Origin: Tissierellia bacterium | GTDB lineage: Bacteria; Bacillota; Clostridia; Tissierellales; Peptoniphilaceae | NCBI GenBank assembly: GCA_012728295.1 | Contig: JAAYFJ010000056.1 | Location: forward strand, 1-56,000 | DNA: 56,000 nt | Direction of reading: 5' to 3' | Shown here: positions 34,284 through 41,768 of the stretch, in pieces | How the letters are laid out: each line of letters opens with the position of its first letter | How positions within the stretch are numbered: position 1 is the stretch's first letter | The notes under the pieces: model-generated | Databases searched by the model: none | The model's input: the letters and a program-made list of their open reading frames with translations, nothing else | What the model was told of the DNA's origin: nothing | Translations under genes and position numbers: made by a program

Positions 34284-36431
34284 TTGAATATAGCATTAGT
34301 CGGAAACCCAAATAGTGGGAAGACAACTCTATTTAACGAGCTGACCGGAAGTGCCCAACACGTGGGTAACTGGCCAGGAGTAACGGTAGAGAAAAAGGAA
34401 GGGCGTTTAAAAAAGCATAAGGACATAAATATTATTGATTTGCCAGGGATTTATTCTTTATCACCCTATACCTTGGAGGAAGTTGTAACTAGAGATTATA
34501 TTGTTCAAGAAAAACCTGATGCCATAATTAATATTGTAGATGCATCTAACTTGGAGAGAAACCTATATTTGACAACACAACTTATGGAAACGGGAATTCC
34601 AGTAATAGTTGCCTTGAACATGATGGATGTAGTCGAAAAGAGAAAAGATAAGATACATCCTGAAAAACTTTCAGCTTTGTTCGGTTGTAAAGTGGTCGGA
34701 ATATCAGCTGCATATGGAAAAAACATAGACAAGCTAGTTGAAGAAACTCTAAAAGTTGCAAAATCAGGTGAGAGTCAAGAAAAACTTCATCTATTTGAAG
34801 CACCAGTTGAAAATACAATTACTGAAGTCGGGGCATTATTGCCAGATAGTGTAAACAAACAAAAACGTTATTATTCAATAAAATTATTAGAAAACGACGA
34901 AAAGGCATTGGAGGCTATCGGCTTAAAGCAGGATGTTAAATTTGATGAGATCAGAGAACAGTTAGAAAATAGATACGATGATGACGTAGAGTCTATTATC
35001 ACCAATGGCAGATATGATTTTATTACAGGACAGATGGGCTCTGTTTTGCAGCGTAAAACTTTTGGCGGAGAGACAACATCTGATAAAATAGACAAAGTAG
35101 TAACAAATAAATGGCTAGCATTACCAATTTTCTTCCTGATAATGTGGTTTGTATATTATGTATCTATTTCCTCAGTGGGAGATATGACTGTAGGATTTGT
35201 TGAATCAGCAACAGAAACTCTTCAAGAATGGGTTGGCGGAGTTTTAGAAGGGGCAGGTGCTGCCGAGTGGGCTGTAAGCTTGGTAATTGATGGAATTATC
35301 GGCGGAGTTGGAGCAATTTTTACATTTGTACCTCAATTGATGATTTTGTTCTTCTTCCTTTCGTTATTGGAAGACAGTGGGTATTTGGCTCGTGTTGCTT
35401 TTATTATGGACAGAATTTTCCGACGCTTCGGGCTGTCAGGAAAATCATTTATTCCAATGCTTATTGGAACTGGATGCTCTATTCCAGGAATAATGGCTAG
35501 TAGGACGATAGAGAATGAAAAAGATAGAAATATGACAATTATTTTGACTCCATTTATTCCGTGTGGGGCTAAGTTGCCAGTATTTGCAATGTTTATTGGC
35601 ATGCTGTTCTCAAATGCTACATGGGTTGGACCAATGATATATCTTTTATCCATTGCGGTAATAATTTTGTCTGGAGTCATATTAAAAAGAACTTCACGAT
35701 TTAAAGGAGATCCCGCACCTTTCGTTATGGAGCTGCCAACTTATAAGTTGCCAAGATTCAAAAGTGTAGTTATCCATATGTGGGAAAAGGCAAAGAGCTT
35801 TATTAAAAAAGCTGGAACTGTAATCTTCCTCGCTTGTGCAGCTATATGGTTTTTACAGAGTTTTAGTTGGAATTTCCAATATTTGGGTGATGATATACAA
35901 AACTCCATGTTGGCTAGTATAGGTAATGTAGTTAGATACTTGTTTATTCCGCTAGGATTTGGAGATAGCTGGGCTGCCGGAGTAGCTTCTTTTACAGGAT
36001 TAATTGCAAAAGAGGTTGTGGTATCTACGTTTGCTACAGTTGGAAACATTATCCCTATCGAATTTAGTCAAGTAACAGCCATGTCATTTATGATATTTAC
36101 ACTATTTGCAGCACCTTGTTTTGCAGCAATTGGAGCTATGAGACGTGAGCTGGGTAGCCGTAAGTGGCTAGGATTTGCCCTTGCATTTCAAACAGGTGTC
36201 GCATATGTTTTGGCGCTAATAGTGAATGTAGTAGGTAATCTTATATTTAAAGGTACATCAGTTGCCCAAAAAGTGGCTTTGGATTACAATGCAATGTCGG
36301 CTTTTGAAGAGTCCGATGCAATAGTAGAAGGTGATGTTGTATTATATGCATTTGGAGCAATACTGATTATAGGTCTTGCGTTAATTATTTACAACAGCAT
36401 TAAGAAGGGGCAAAAACAAGCTCAGCTATAA
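34284..36431 (+). CDS. feoB: ferrous iron transporter FeoB
   Basis: Inner-membrane Fe(II) importer of 715 residues. The N-terminal G domain has G1 GNPNSGKTTLFN (7-18), G3 DLPGIYSL, and G4 in VALNMMDV. A helical spacer follows to about residue 270. The membrane part has two Gate motifs (GTGCSIPGIMASRTIENEKDRNMTIILTPFIPCGAKLPVF, with CxxP cysteines) and about nine to ten helices. It starts at a TTG following CAAGGAGGTAATTGC, 39 bases after feoA. A Cys-rich mini-protein gene follows 11 bases after its stop. Confidence 0.96.
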   Translation: MNIALVGNPNSGKTTLFNELTGSAQHVGNWPGVTVEKKEGRLKKHKDINIIDLPGIYSLSPYTLEEVVTRDYIVQEKPDAIINIVDASNLERNLYLTTQLMETGIPVIVALNMMDVVEKRKDKIHPEKLSALFGCKVVGISAAYGKNIDKLVEETLKVAKSGESQEKLHLFEAPVENTITEVGALLPDSVNKQKRYYSIKLLENDEKALEAIGLKQDVKFDEIREQLENRYDDDVESIITNGRYDFITGQMGSVLQRKTFGGETTSDKIDKVVTNKWLALPIFFLIMWFVYYVSISSVGDMTVGFVESATETLQEWVGGVLEGAGAAEWAVSLVIDGIIGGVGAIFTFVPQLMILFFFLSLLEDSGYLARVAFIMDRIFRRFGLSGKSFIPMLIGTGCSIPGIMASRTIENEKDRNMTIILTPFIPCGAKLPVFAMFIGMLFSNATWVGPMIYLLSIAVIILSGVILKRTSRFKGDPAPFVMELPTYKLPRFKSVVIHMWEKAKSFIKKAGTVIFLACAAIWFLQSFSWNFQYLGDDIQNSMLASIGNVVRYLFIPLGFGDSWAAGVASFTGLIAKEVVVSTFATVGNIIPIEFSQVTAMSFMIFTLFAAPCFAAIGAMRRELGSRKWLGFALAFQTGVAYVLALIVNVVGNLIFKGTSVAQKVALDYNAMSAFEESDAIVEGDVVLYAFGAILIIGLALIIYNSIKKGQKQAQL

Positions 36432-36442
36432 GGAGGGGTATT

Positions 36443-36601
36443 ATGACATTAATAAACAGTGCCATTCTTGGAGTATTTGTTATATTGATCGTTTTGGCAA
36501 TAAGAAGCTTAGTAAAGAATAAAGATAAAGGTTGCGGAGGAGGATGCGCAAATTGCTCCGTAGGCTCTTGTGAGAATTCAATAAATAATGATAGAAAATA
36601 A
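36443..36601 (+). CDS. FeoB-associated Cys-rich mini membrane protein
   Basis: A 52-residue protein with one N-terminal membrane helix (about 4-22) and a tail with four cysteines, KGCGGGCANCSVGSC (Cys31, 35, 38, 43). It matches the FeoB-associated Cys-rich family in size, topology and position, 11 bases after feoB. The start follows AAGGAGGGGTATT. A role in iron handling or membrane-side metal binding is inferred from linkage. It is the first of four related mini-genes here and ends at a terminator. Confidence 0.85.
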   Translation: MTLINSAILGVFVILIVLAIRSLVKNKDKGCGGGCANCSVGSCENSINNDRK

Positions 36602-36602
36602 T

Positions 36603-36649
36603 AAAATGCGGCGAATTGCAATATAATTCGCCGCATTTTATTATTTTTC
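36603..36649 (+). terminator. terminator after the feo operon
   Basis: AAAATGCGGCGAATT-type 15-base arms (36603-36617 and 36625-36639) pair perfectly around a seven-base loop and run into a T-rich tail. It separates the feo operon from the selenoprotein-like mini-genes. Confidence 0.88.
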
Positions 36650-36695
36650 AGAGTGGGTATAAATATTAATACTATTATAGAAAGGAGGTTGCTTT

Positions 36696-36848
36696 ATGGG
36701 TAATTCGATGTATGTTATTTTAGGTATTTTTGTGGTTCTTCTAATTGCTTCTTTAAGGCTTATTGTAAAGAATAAAGGCGCAAATTGCGGATGAGGCATA
36801 AGCAGTGCAAGGTTTGCACCAGACGATGAAGAAAATGATGATAAATAA
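36696..36848 (+). CDS. putative mini selenoprotein 1 (single membrane helix, CGU motif)
   Basis: Reading through one in-frame TGA at codon 33 (36792-36794) gives 50 residues: a membrane helix (MYVILGIFVVLLIASLRLIV), the basic KNKGAN, then C31-G32-U33-G34 and an acidic tail DDEENDDK ending in TAA. The start follows AAAGGAGG with seven-base spacing. Size, helix and register match the flanking Cys-rich mini-proteins, and Sec33 aligns with Cys33 of the last one. A hairpin follows the TGA. Other genes in the window use TGA as stop, so this is not a recoded genome. Selenocysteine is inferred. If TGA is a stop, the product is a 32-residue peptide. Confidence 0.65.
36792..36819 (+). promoter_or_regulatory. 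in-frame TGA with SECIS-like hairpin (gene 1)
   Basis: TGA is followed by ten bases, then GTGCAA-GGT-TTGCAC (36805-36819), a perfect six-pair stem whose apical region contains GG followed by T. From memory the Escherichia coli fdhF upper stem is GGUUGCAGGUCUGCACC; here the matching 17 bases read AGUGCAAGGUUUGCACC. Placement right after the codon is where bacterial SECIS elements lie. Confidence 0.6.
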
Positions 36849-36911
36849 GAAATATGGCTTAATATAATAAGCGATAATATTTATAAATATACTAAAAAGA
36901 AAGGTTTGCAT

Positions 36912-37076
36912 ATGGGAGATGTTTTATTATTTATTTTAGGAGTTCTAATAGTTGTTGGGCTATCAGTAATCAACTTTAAAATGGCGAAAAAAGGAATAAG
37001 ATTCGGCTGAGGATTAAATAGTGCAAGTTGTGTACAAAATTATGAAGAGGAAGCGAAAAGTAAGAAACAACAATAG
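36912..37076 (+). CDS. putative mini selenoprotein 2 (single membrane helix, U-x6-C)
   Basis: Reading through TGA at codon 33 (37008-37010) gives 54 residues: a helix (DVLLFILGVLIVVGLSVI), KMAKKGIRFG, then U33-G-L-N-S-A-S-C40 and a charged tail EEEAKSKKQQ ending in TAG. The start follows AAAGGTTTGCAT. It is a diverged paralogue of the preceding gene, with TGA at the identical codon and the shared pattern G-U-G-[IL]-[SN]-S-A. Residue 31 is Phe rather than Cys, but Cys40 follows. Its hairpin differs in sequence but keeps pairing. Selenocysteine is inferred, not shown. Confidence 0.63.
37008..37035 (+). promoter_or_regulatory. in-frame TGA with SECIS-like hairpin (gene 2)
   Basis: TGA is followed by ten bases, then GTGCA-AGTTG-TGTAC (37021-37035), a five-pair stem including one G-U pair and a five-base loop. 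The distance from TGA and the left arm GTGCA are identical to gene 1, and the right arm changes from TGCAC to TGTAC with pairing kept. Confidence 0.55.
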
Positions 37077-37126
37077 GGAAGAGCGCCTATAATATTTAAC
37101 AAGAGGTCAGAACCAAGGAGATTGTA

Positions 37127-37291
37127 ATGACAATAGGTAATCTTATAACCATGTTATTACTGCTATTGGTCTTAGTTGTAGTAATTAGAGGAATTGTTAG
37201 AAGCAATGATGGTGGATATGGTTGTAGTGGATGTGGAGCTTGCCACACATCAAATCCTGATATTAAGCACTGCCAAAATAAAAGCAAATAA
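37127..37291 (+). CDS. Cys-rich mini membrane protein, Cys homologue of the mini selenoproteins
   Basis: A 54-residue protein: a leucine-rich helix (about 3-20), RGIVRSNDGGYG, then Cys33-S-G-Cys36-G-A-Cys39-H and a late Cys49. It has the same size, topology and register as the two TGA-interrupted genes before it, and Cys33 lies exactly where they have TGA. The start follows AAGGAGATTGTA. Probably metal-binding at the membrane, related to the FeoB-associated Cys-rich family. It closes this cluster and is followed by a terminator. Confidence 0.82.
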   Translation: MTIGNLITMLLLLLVLVVVIRGIVRSNDGGYGCSGCGACHTSNPDIKHCQNKSK

Positions 37292-37317
37292 ACCGCCATA
37301 ATTATGGCGGTTTATTG
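37290..37317 (+). terminator. terminator after the mini-gene cluster
   Basis: AACCGCCAT (37291-37299) and ATGGCGGTT (37304-37312) form a nine-pair stem with an AATT loop and a T-rich tail. The following queT promoter starts within it. Confidence 0.85.
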
Positions 37318-37345
37318 TTGGCAAAATATATTTTTCTGCTATAAT
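37318..37345 (+). promoter_or_regulatory. promoter of the queT riboswitch transcript
   Basis: TTGGCA (37318-37323) and TATAAT (37340-37345) are spaced by 16 bases, and TG at 37337-37338 makes an extended -10. The aptamer begins about eight bases after the -10. Confidence 0.8.
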
Positions 37346-37352
37346 GTATTAG

Positions 37353-37415
37353 AAGTGTTTCTTGGCACCCACTTTAAAAATCAAGGACGAATTAGGCCTC
37401 CTTGCGAGGTTTTTT
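37353..37415 (+). promoter_or_regulatory. preQ1-I riboswitch with terminator expression platform
   Basis: The aptamer (37353-37387) has stem P1 AAGTG/CACTT, the loop TTTCTTGGCAC, the A-rich TTAAAAATCAAGGA strand, and pseudoknot pairing CTTG (37361-37364) with CAAG (37382-37385). This matches the class I preQ1 consensus. Downstream CCTC (37397-37400) and GAGG (37406-37409) with T6 form a terminator. CAAGGA (37382-37387) can instead pair with TCCTTG (37399-37404) as antiterminator. PreQ1 binding should hold CAAGG in the pseudoknot and turn queT off. Confidence 0.85.
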
Positions 37416-37434
37416 GCGTCATAGGAGGAAATTA

Positions 37435-37932
37435 TTGAAAACAAATACTAGAAAGTTAGTTCGCTATGGATTTGTAACTGCTATTTATGTAGCACTTACC
37501 TGGGCTGTACCGGCATTTAATTTTGGGCCAATACAATTTAGGATTTCAGAGGCGTTAAATTTAATGGCTTATTACAATCCGGGATTTGTTATTCCTATTT
37601 CTTTAGGATGCGCAATTGGAAATCTATATTCGCCCTTTGGACTGTTAGATATTTTTGGAGGTATGTTCCATACGTTAATATCTCTTTGGGCGATGACAAA
37701 AGTTTCAAAAGATTATATTGCTGGTTTGTTCCCTGCATTATTCAGTCCAATAATAGGCTTGATAATATATATTGCAACAGGGGCAGAAGTAAATTTCTGG
37801 CTAGTAACAGGATCAGTGGCAATATCGGAGATAGTTATATGTGTAATAATTAGCGTGCCTCTTTATAGATTCTTAATCAGAAGGAGTGAGTTTAGGTCGT
37901 TATTATTATATGGTGAAGAGGAAATAATCTAG
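37435..37932 (+). CDS. queT: QueT-family queuosine precursor transporter
   Basis: A 165-residue membrane protein with five or six hydrophobic segments, the S-component of an ECF-type importer for a queuosine precursor such as preQ1. RYGFVTAIYVALTWAVPAFNFGPIQFRISEALNLMAYYNP and GCAIGNLYSPFGLLDIFGG are hallmark QueT stretches. I chose the TTG six bases after GGAGG, because the longer frame would start inside the riboswitch terminator. The preQ1-I riboswitch directly upstream supports the substrate. Energy-coupling subunits are not in this window. Confidence 0.93.
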   Translation: MKTNTRKLVRYGFVTAIYVALTWAVPAFNFGPIQFRISEALNLMAYYNPGFVIPISLGCAIGNLYSPFGLLDIFGGMFHTLISLWAMTKVSKDYIAGLFPALFSPIIGLIIYIATGAEVNFWLVTGSVAISEIVICVIISVPLYRFLIRRSEFRSLLLYGEEEII

Positions 37933-37934
37933 AA

Positions 37935-37961
37935 GGCCGGCTTATTAGCCGGTCTTTTTTT
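37935..37961 (+). terminator. terminator after queT
   Basis: GGCCGGCT (37935-37942) and AGCCGGTC (37947-37954) form an eight-pair stem with one G-U pair, followed by seven T. Confidence 0.88.
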
Positions 37962-38033
37962 GCACTATTTACAGTTGAACTTTAGTGTAATAAAATATAT
38001 GATGAATGTAGTATTAAAGAAAGGGGGATATGA

Positions 38034-40403
38034 ATGAAAAAGAAACGTATACTATTTGCTGTATTTACTATAATAATTTCAATTCTTTTAGCATCTTGTA
38101 CAAAAGATACAACATGGAAAGGAATATACATAGAAAACAATCCTATATCCCCACTTGAGAATGTTATGAGAGATGCCATTAAAGATGAGGAAATAAATAA
38201 AACGATTTATTCAGAGCTATATTCTCATTTGAACGACAAGAATTCAGGCATAGTAGCAATTGAAGACAAGGTTAGACCTATTATAAAATATTACAACTAT
38301 TATCCTCTATATAGAGAAACTGTGGTAATAGCAGTAAATAGAGATTTGTATAAAGGCCCTGTAAAGACTTGGAGTGATGTCCTGGAAGCAGATGGGAAAG
38401 TGTTTTTTTCAGGTAGTAGGAGAGAAGTAATGGGCTCCATAGCCTGTGCACTAGGTAAAGATAAACCTGATTATAATAGCGCAATAAAATATCTTAAAAG
38501 AATAAATGATAATCAAAAATTTGTCTTGGACTATAATGAAGAAGAAATAAGTGGATGCCAGATATTATTCCTAATGGATCATGAAGCTGCAAATTTAATT
38601 CTTAAAGGCTATAATTTAGAAATAATTGTTCCTACAGATGGTACTCTTTATGTGAACAGAGGTTTAATTGCACCTAAAGTTATAGAATTAGACTCTAATA
38701 AAATGGAAAAAGAATTAGTGAAACATGGATTCAGGTTAATTGACGGAACATATAATCATAAATTATTTGGAGATTTGGACTATTCAAATGCCGTGTCACT
38801 TACACCATATGTTCAAATGGTGTATAAAAGTAATATGTTAGGAACGGAGTTCTCTAGACAAGTTCTTTCGGAAGGGACATTCGGCCCCATAGAAGGAACT
38901 GAAACAATAATCCTTCACATTTGCATAATTATTTTTAGCATGATGTGGGGAACTTTTACATATGGCAGGATTATAAACGAAAACGTTAGAAAAAACACCC
39001 TGATTACCAGCATTCTCATGGCGTTTTGGTCAACTGTAAAATTGTTAAAATACATATCAAATAAGCAATACTTTTTCAACAGAACATTTTGGTACTTATA
39101 TTATGTTCCAATTATTATGATCTGCATCTTATCGTTTTGGACGTCTCTATTGGTGGATAAAGAAATGGATAACTCCAAGTTAAAAGTCATAAAAAATTGG
39201 ACTTTTTCCACTGGAGTGGTAGTTCTATTTTTGATTTTAACCAATGATTTTCATAGCTTGATTTTCGATTGGTCGTTTTCTGAAGGTGTATTAATATATA
39301 AATATACGAAGCTATTTAGGTGGATATTACTTTGGGAAATTTTGGGAATAGCTGTCCCTATGTGGATAATGTACACTAAAGCCAAGCAATTGTCAGGTAA
39401 GAAAAAGACAATATTACCCTTAATAGTAGGCTTGTCCATGATGATATATATATTGTTATACATTACGGGAAGAAATAGAAAAATATCAATAGATGTGACC
39501 TTTACCTCGGCTATTGCAGTTATTACCATGTTAGAGTTACTTATAAGAATAGATTTAATCCCCACAAATGAAGACTATGAAAAAGTTTTTAATAAATCAT
39601 CAATAAACATGAAAATAACAGATAAAGATGGCCTTGTCATTTACGCTAGCGAAGATGTCGACAGCAGTTCGAATAAAGAAGAAATGAAACATAGAATAAA
39701 TGGAGGATACGCAGTATATTATAAAGATGTTGAAGAAATTACAAGATTAAATAAGAGCATTGAAGATATTATTAATAAGCTTAACTATAACTACAACAAA
39801 TTGAGAAAAGAATATGATGTAAGAGAAGAGCTTGCTGCATTACTGGCTAGAGAGAAAATTGCTGGATTAGTAGAGAATATCATCGAAGGCGAACTAATGA
39901 GTATAGACAAGCGGTTACAGGCATTAGATAAACACAAAGAAGGGGTTTCTGAGGAGTTAGCTGAAATAAGTTTTGATATAACTAAGATTAAGCAGATTAG
40001 CAACTTACTAATGATTGAATTGATTAAAGGAGAAATAAAGCTTTCAGATATGGTAATATCCATAGATGCTCTTAGTAAATCAGCCGCTAGATTAGGTGTG
40101 GAAATGGATATATTCTACAATGAAGATGCATATATGAATTATAATGAGATACACTATTGTATCCATTGGTTAGCGATTTGTATAAAGAACTTGTCTAGGA
40201 AACAAGCTTCAATCCTAGTTAATATTGTTTCGCGTAATAATCAAATATCTATTAATCTTATTGTAGACTCTAAAACTGTTGGAATAGAAGAACTTGTCGT
40301 GGATAATATATGGAAAGCCGAATTTGCAAGCATATTATATTATGAGGACGATGATGAGCTAAGAGCTTCCTTGAAAATCCAAAGAGGTGAGCGTAATGAT
40401 TAG
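38034..40403 (+). CDS. lipoprotein-anchored sensor with binding domain, membrane helices and degenerate kinase-like region
   Basis: A 789-residue protein. The N-terminus is a lipoprotein signal ending in LLASC. Residues about 25-290 resemble a periplasmic-binding fold (ETVVIAVNRDLYKGPVKTWSDVLEADGKVFFSG). About seven or eight membrane helices follow (about 295-510), then a PAS-like segment (MKITDKDGLVIYASEDVD) and a coiled coil. The end has the layout of a histidine kinase, but I find neither a convincing H-box histidine nor an N-box or glycine box, so it is probably a pseudokinase or signalling partner. It overlaps the next gene, a real kinase, by eight bases. The ligand is unknown. Confidence 0.78.
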   Translation: MKKKRILFAVFTIIISILLASCTKDTTWKGIYIENNPISPLENVMRDAIKDEEINKTIYSELYSHLNDKNSGIVAIEDKVRPIIKYYNYYPLYRETVVIAVNRDLYKGPVKTWSDVLEADGKVFFSGSRREVMGSIACALGKDKPDYNSAIKYLKRINDNQKFVLDYNEEEISGCQILFLMDHEAANLILKGYNLEIIVPTDGTLYVNRGLIAPKVIELDSNKMEKELVKHGFRLIDGTYNHKLFGDLDYSNAVSLTPYVQMVYKSNMLGTEFSRQVLSEGTFGPIEGTETIILHICIIIFSMMWGTFTYGRIINENVRKNTLITSILMAFWSTVKLLKYISNKQYFFNRTFWYLYYVPIIMICILSFWTSLLVDKEMDNSKLKVIKNWTFSTGVVVLFLILTNDFHSLIFDWSFSEGVLIYKYTKLFRWILLWEILGIAVPMWIMYTKAKQLSGKKKTILPLIVGLSMMIYILLYITGRNRKISIDVTFTSAIAVITMLELLIRIDLIPTNEDYEKVFNKSSINMKITDKDGLVIYASEDVDSSSNKEEMKHRINGGYAVYYKDVEEITRLNKSIEDIINKLNYNYNKLRKEYDVREELAALLAREKIAGLVENIIEGELMSIDKRLQALDKHKEGVSEELAEISFDITKIKQISNLLMIELIKGEIKLSDMVISIDALSKSAARLGVEMDIFYNEDAYMNYNEIHYCIHWLAICIKNLSRKQASILVNIVSRNNQISINLIVDSKTVGIEELVVDNIWKAEFASILYYEDDDELRASLKIQRGERND

Positions 40404-41721
40404 TATTATTATGCTACCGGTTTCAATAAGGTTGTTGCTATCGTTTATTGCGCTAGTGTCATTGGCTATGCAAAGCTATATTGTTGCTATTGCAAGGATG
40501 GCAGGGGAACAGGGGCGAAATTATATAGTAGAATTTGAAGTGTTATTAATCCAGGCGGTGGTTGCATATTTTATAGTGAAAAGCTCATATTTTGCTACTG
40601 TGGGTATTTTATGGGAACATAATTTACTAATGCATAGCAATATAATAAAGCACTTCTTAATGCTGTCAGGACCAATGTTTTTATTGAGAAATATAATCAT
40701 AATAAGAAGCAGCAGAAAGAATATGAAAACATTTATTACAGCCTTTTCTATAAAGGAGGCACTGAACACTCTGGGATCAGGCTTGATGTATTTCAATGAA
40801 AAAGGGAAAGTGACTTTGATTAATAATCAGATGAGGAGAATATTAGCATTATTATTTCGGGAATCTATACGAGATGGAAATATTATTTGGGACAGTATAA
40901 AAGAATTTCAAACAGAAAAAGATATTGTGAGAATAGATTTGAAAAATTCAATTATATTAAGAGGTATTAACGAGTCCTGGGAGTTTTATAAAAGAACAAT
41001 AGATATTGATAATGAGAAATGTTTCGAGCTTCTTGCTGAAGATATAACAGAAAGAGACAAACGGCTACAACTGTTGGAAGAAAAGAAAATGGAGTTGACT
41101 CTGGCTGTTGAAAAATACGAGCAGATGATTAACAATGTTCAAACTATAGCAGAGGAAAAAGAAAAGCTGGACATCAAAATTAAGCTCCATGACTATTTAG
41201 GGCATCAGCTGTCAATGATTCAGAGCATAATGATGTCAGAAAATGATCGTGAAGTCAGTAAGGATAGAATCCATCTTCATGGTGTATTAACGGATCTTAG
41301 AAGCAGAATGGACTATAGTTCAGAGGCGTTAGTAGAATCTATTATAGAGTTTTTCGAAAGTAGCAATGTAAATGTTAACAGAGTTGGCTTGTTACCAAAG
41401 GAGCAAAAAGTTTCAAAAGTATTTTCGGAAATAATGAGGGAGGCGGCCACCAATGCGGTGATGCACTCAGGAGCAACGGAGATTAGCTTTGTCCACAGTG
41501 AAGACGAAAACAACTATAGATTGGAAATCATAAACAATGGAGATCTACCAGATGGAGACATAGTTGAAGGAGAAGGAATTAGAGGTATGAGGCATAGGCT
41601 GCATGAAGTTGATGGGACCTTGTTTATAAAAGCAGAAGAAAAATTTAGAATTGTCGCAGTTGCTCCTAAAAATTATTTATCAAACCAGCATAATAATAAA
41701 GAGAGAGTCTTTTATAAATAA
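40396..41721 (+). CDS. NarL-group sensor histidine kinase
   Basis: A 441-residue kinase. About three or four N-terminal membrane segments (to about 105) are followed by a PAS-like domain (GLMYFNEKGKVTLINNQMRR) and a coiled coil (about 215-255). The HisKA_3-like phosphoacceptor is KIKLHDYLGHQLSMIQS. The ATPase has an N-box EIMREAATNAVMHSGA and glycine box GEGIRGMRHRLHEVDGTL. The ATG at 40396 follows AGAGGTGAGCGTA and lies inside the preceding sensor gene. It probably forms a two-protein receptor with that product and phosphorylates the NarL-type regulator encoded convergently downstream. Confidence 0.88.
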   Translation: MISIIMLPVSIRLLLSFIALVSLAMQSYIVAIARMAGEQGRNYIVEFEVLLIQAVVAYFIVKSSYFATVGILWEHNLLMHSNIIKHFLMLSGPMFLLRNIIIIRSSRKNMKTFITAFSIKEALNTLGSGLMYFNEKGKVTLINNQMRRILALLFRESIRDGNIIWDSIKEFQTEKDIVRIDLKNSIILRGINESWEFYKRTIDIDNEKCFELLAEDITERDKRLQLLEEKKMELTLAVEKYEQMINNVQTIAEEKEKLDIKIKLHDYLGHQLSMIQSIMMSENDREVSKDRIHLHGVLTDLRSRMDYSSEALVESIIEFFESSNVNVNRVGLLPKEQKVSKVFSEIMREAATNAVMHSGATEISFVHSEDENNYRLEIINNGDLPDGDIVEGEGIRGMRHRLHEVDGTLFIKAEEKFRIVAVAPKNYLSNQHNNKERVFYK

Positions 41722-41742
41722 GGCCCTCTCTTTATTATTATG
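41689..41742. terminator. bidirectional terminator between the kinase and response regulator genes
   Basis: CATAATAATAAAGAGAG (41689-41705) and CTCTCTTTATTATTATG (41726-41742) are exact reverse complements, 17 pairs. The left arm lies within the last codons of the kinase gene. Confidence 0.75.
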
Positions 41743-41768
41743 GGTTAGAAAAATATACTTAATATGTA

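Noticed and set aside
36696-37076. UGA read as Trp or Gly genome-wide (alternative code) instead of selenocysteine
   Set aside because: Ordinary genes in the window end with TGA (for example oppB at 71-73, buk at 8681-8683), and long ORFs contain no internal TGA, so TGA is a normal stop here.
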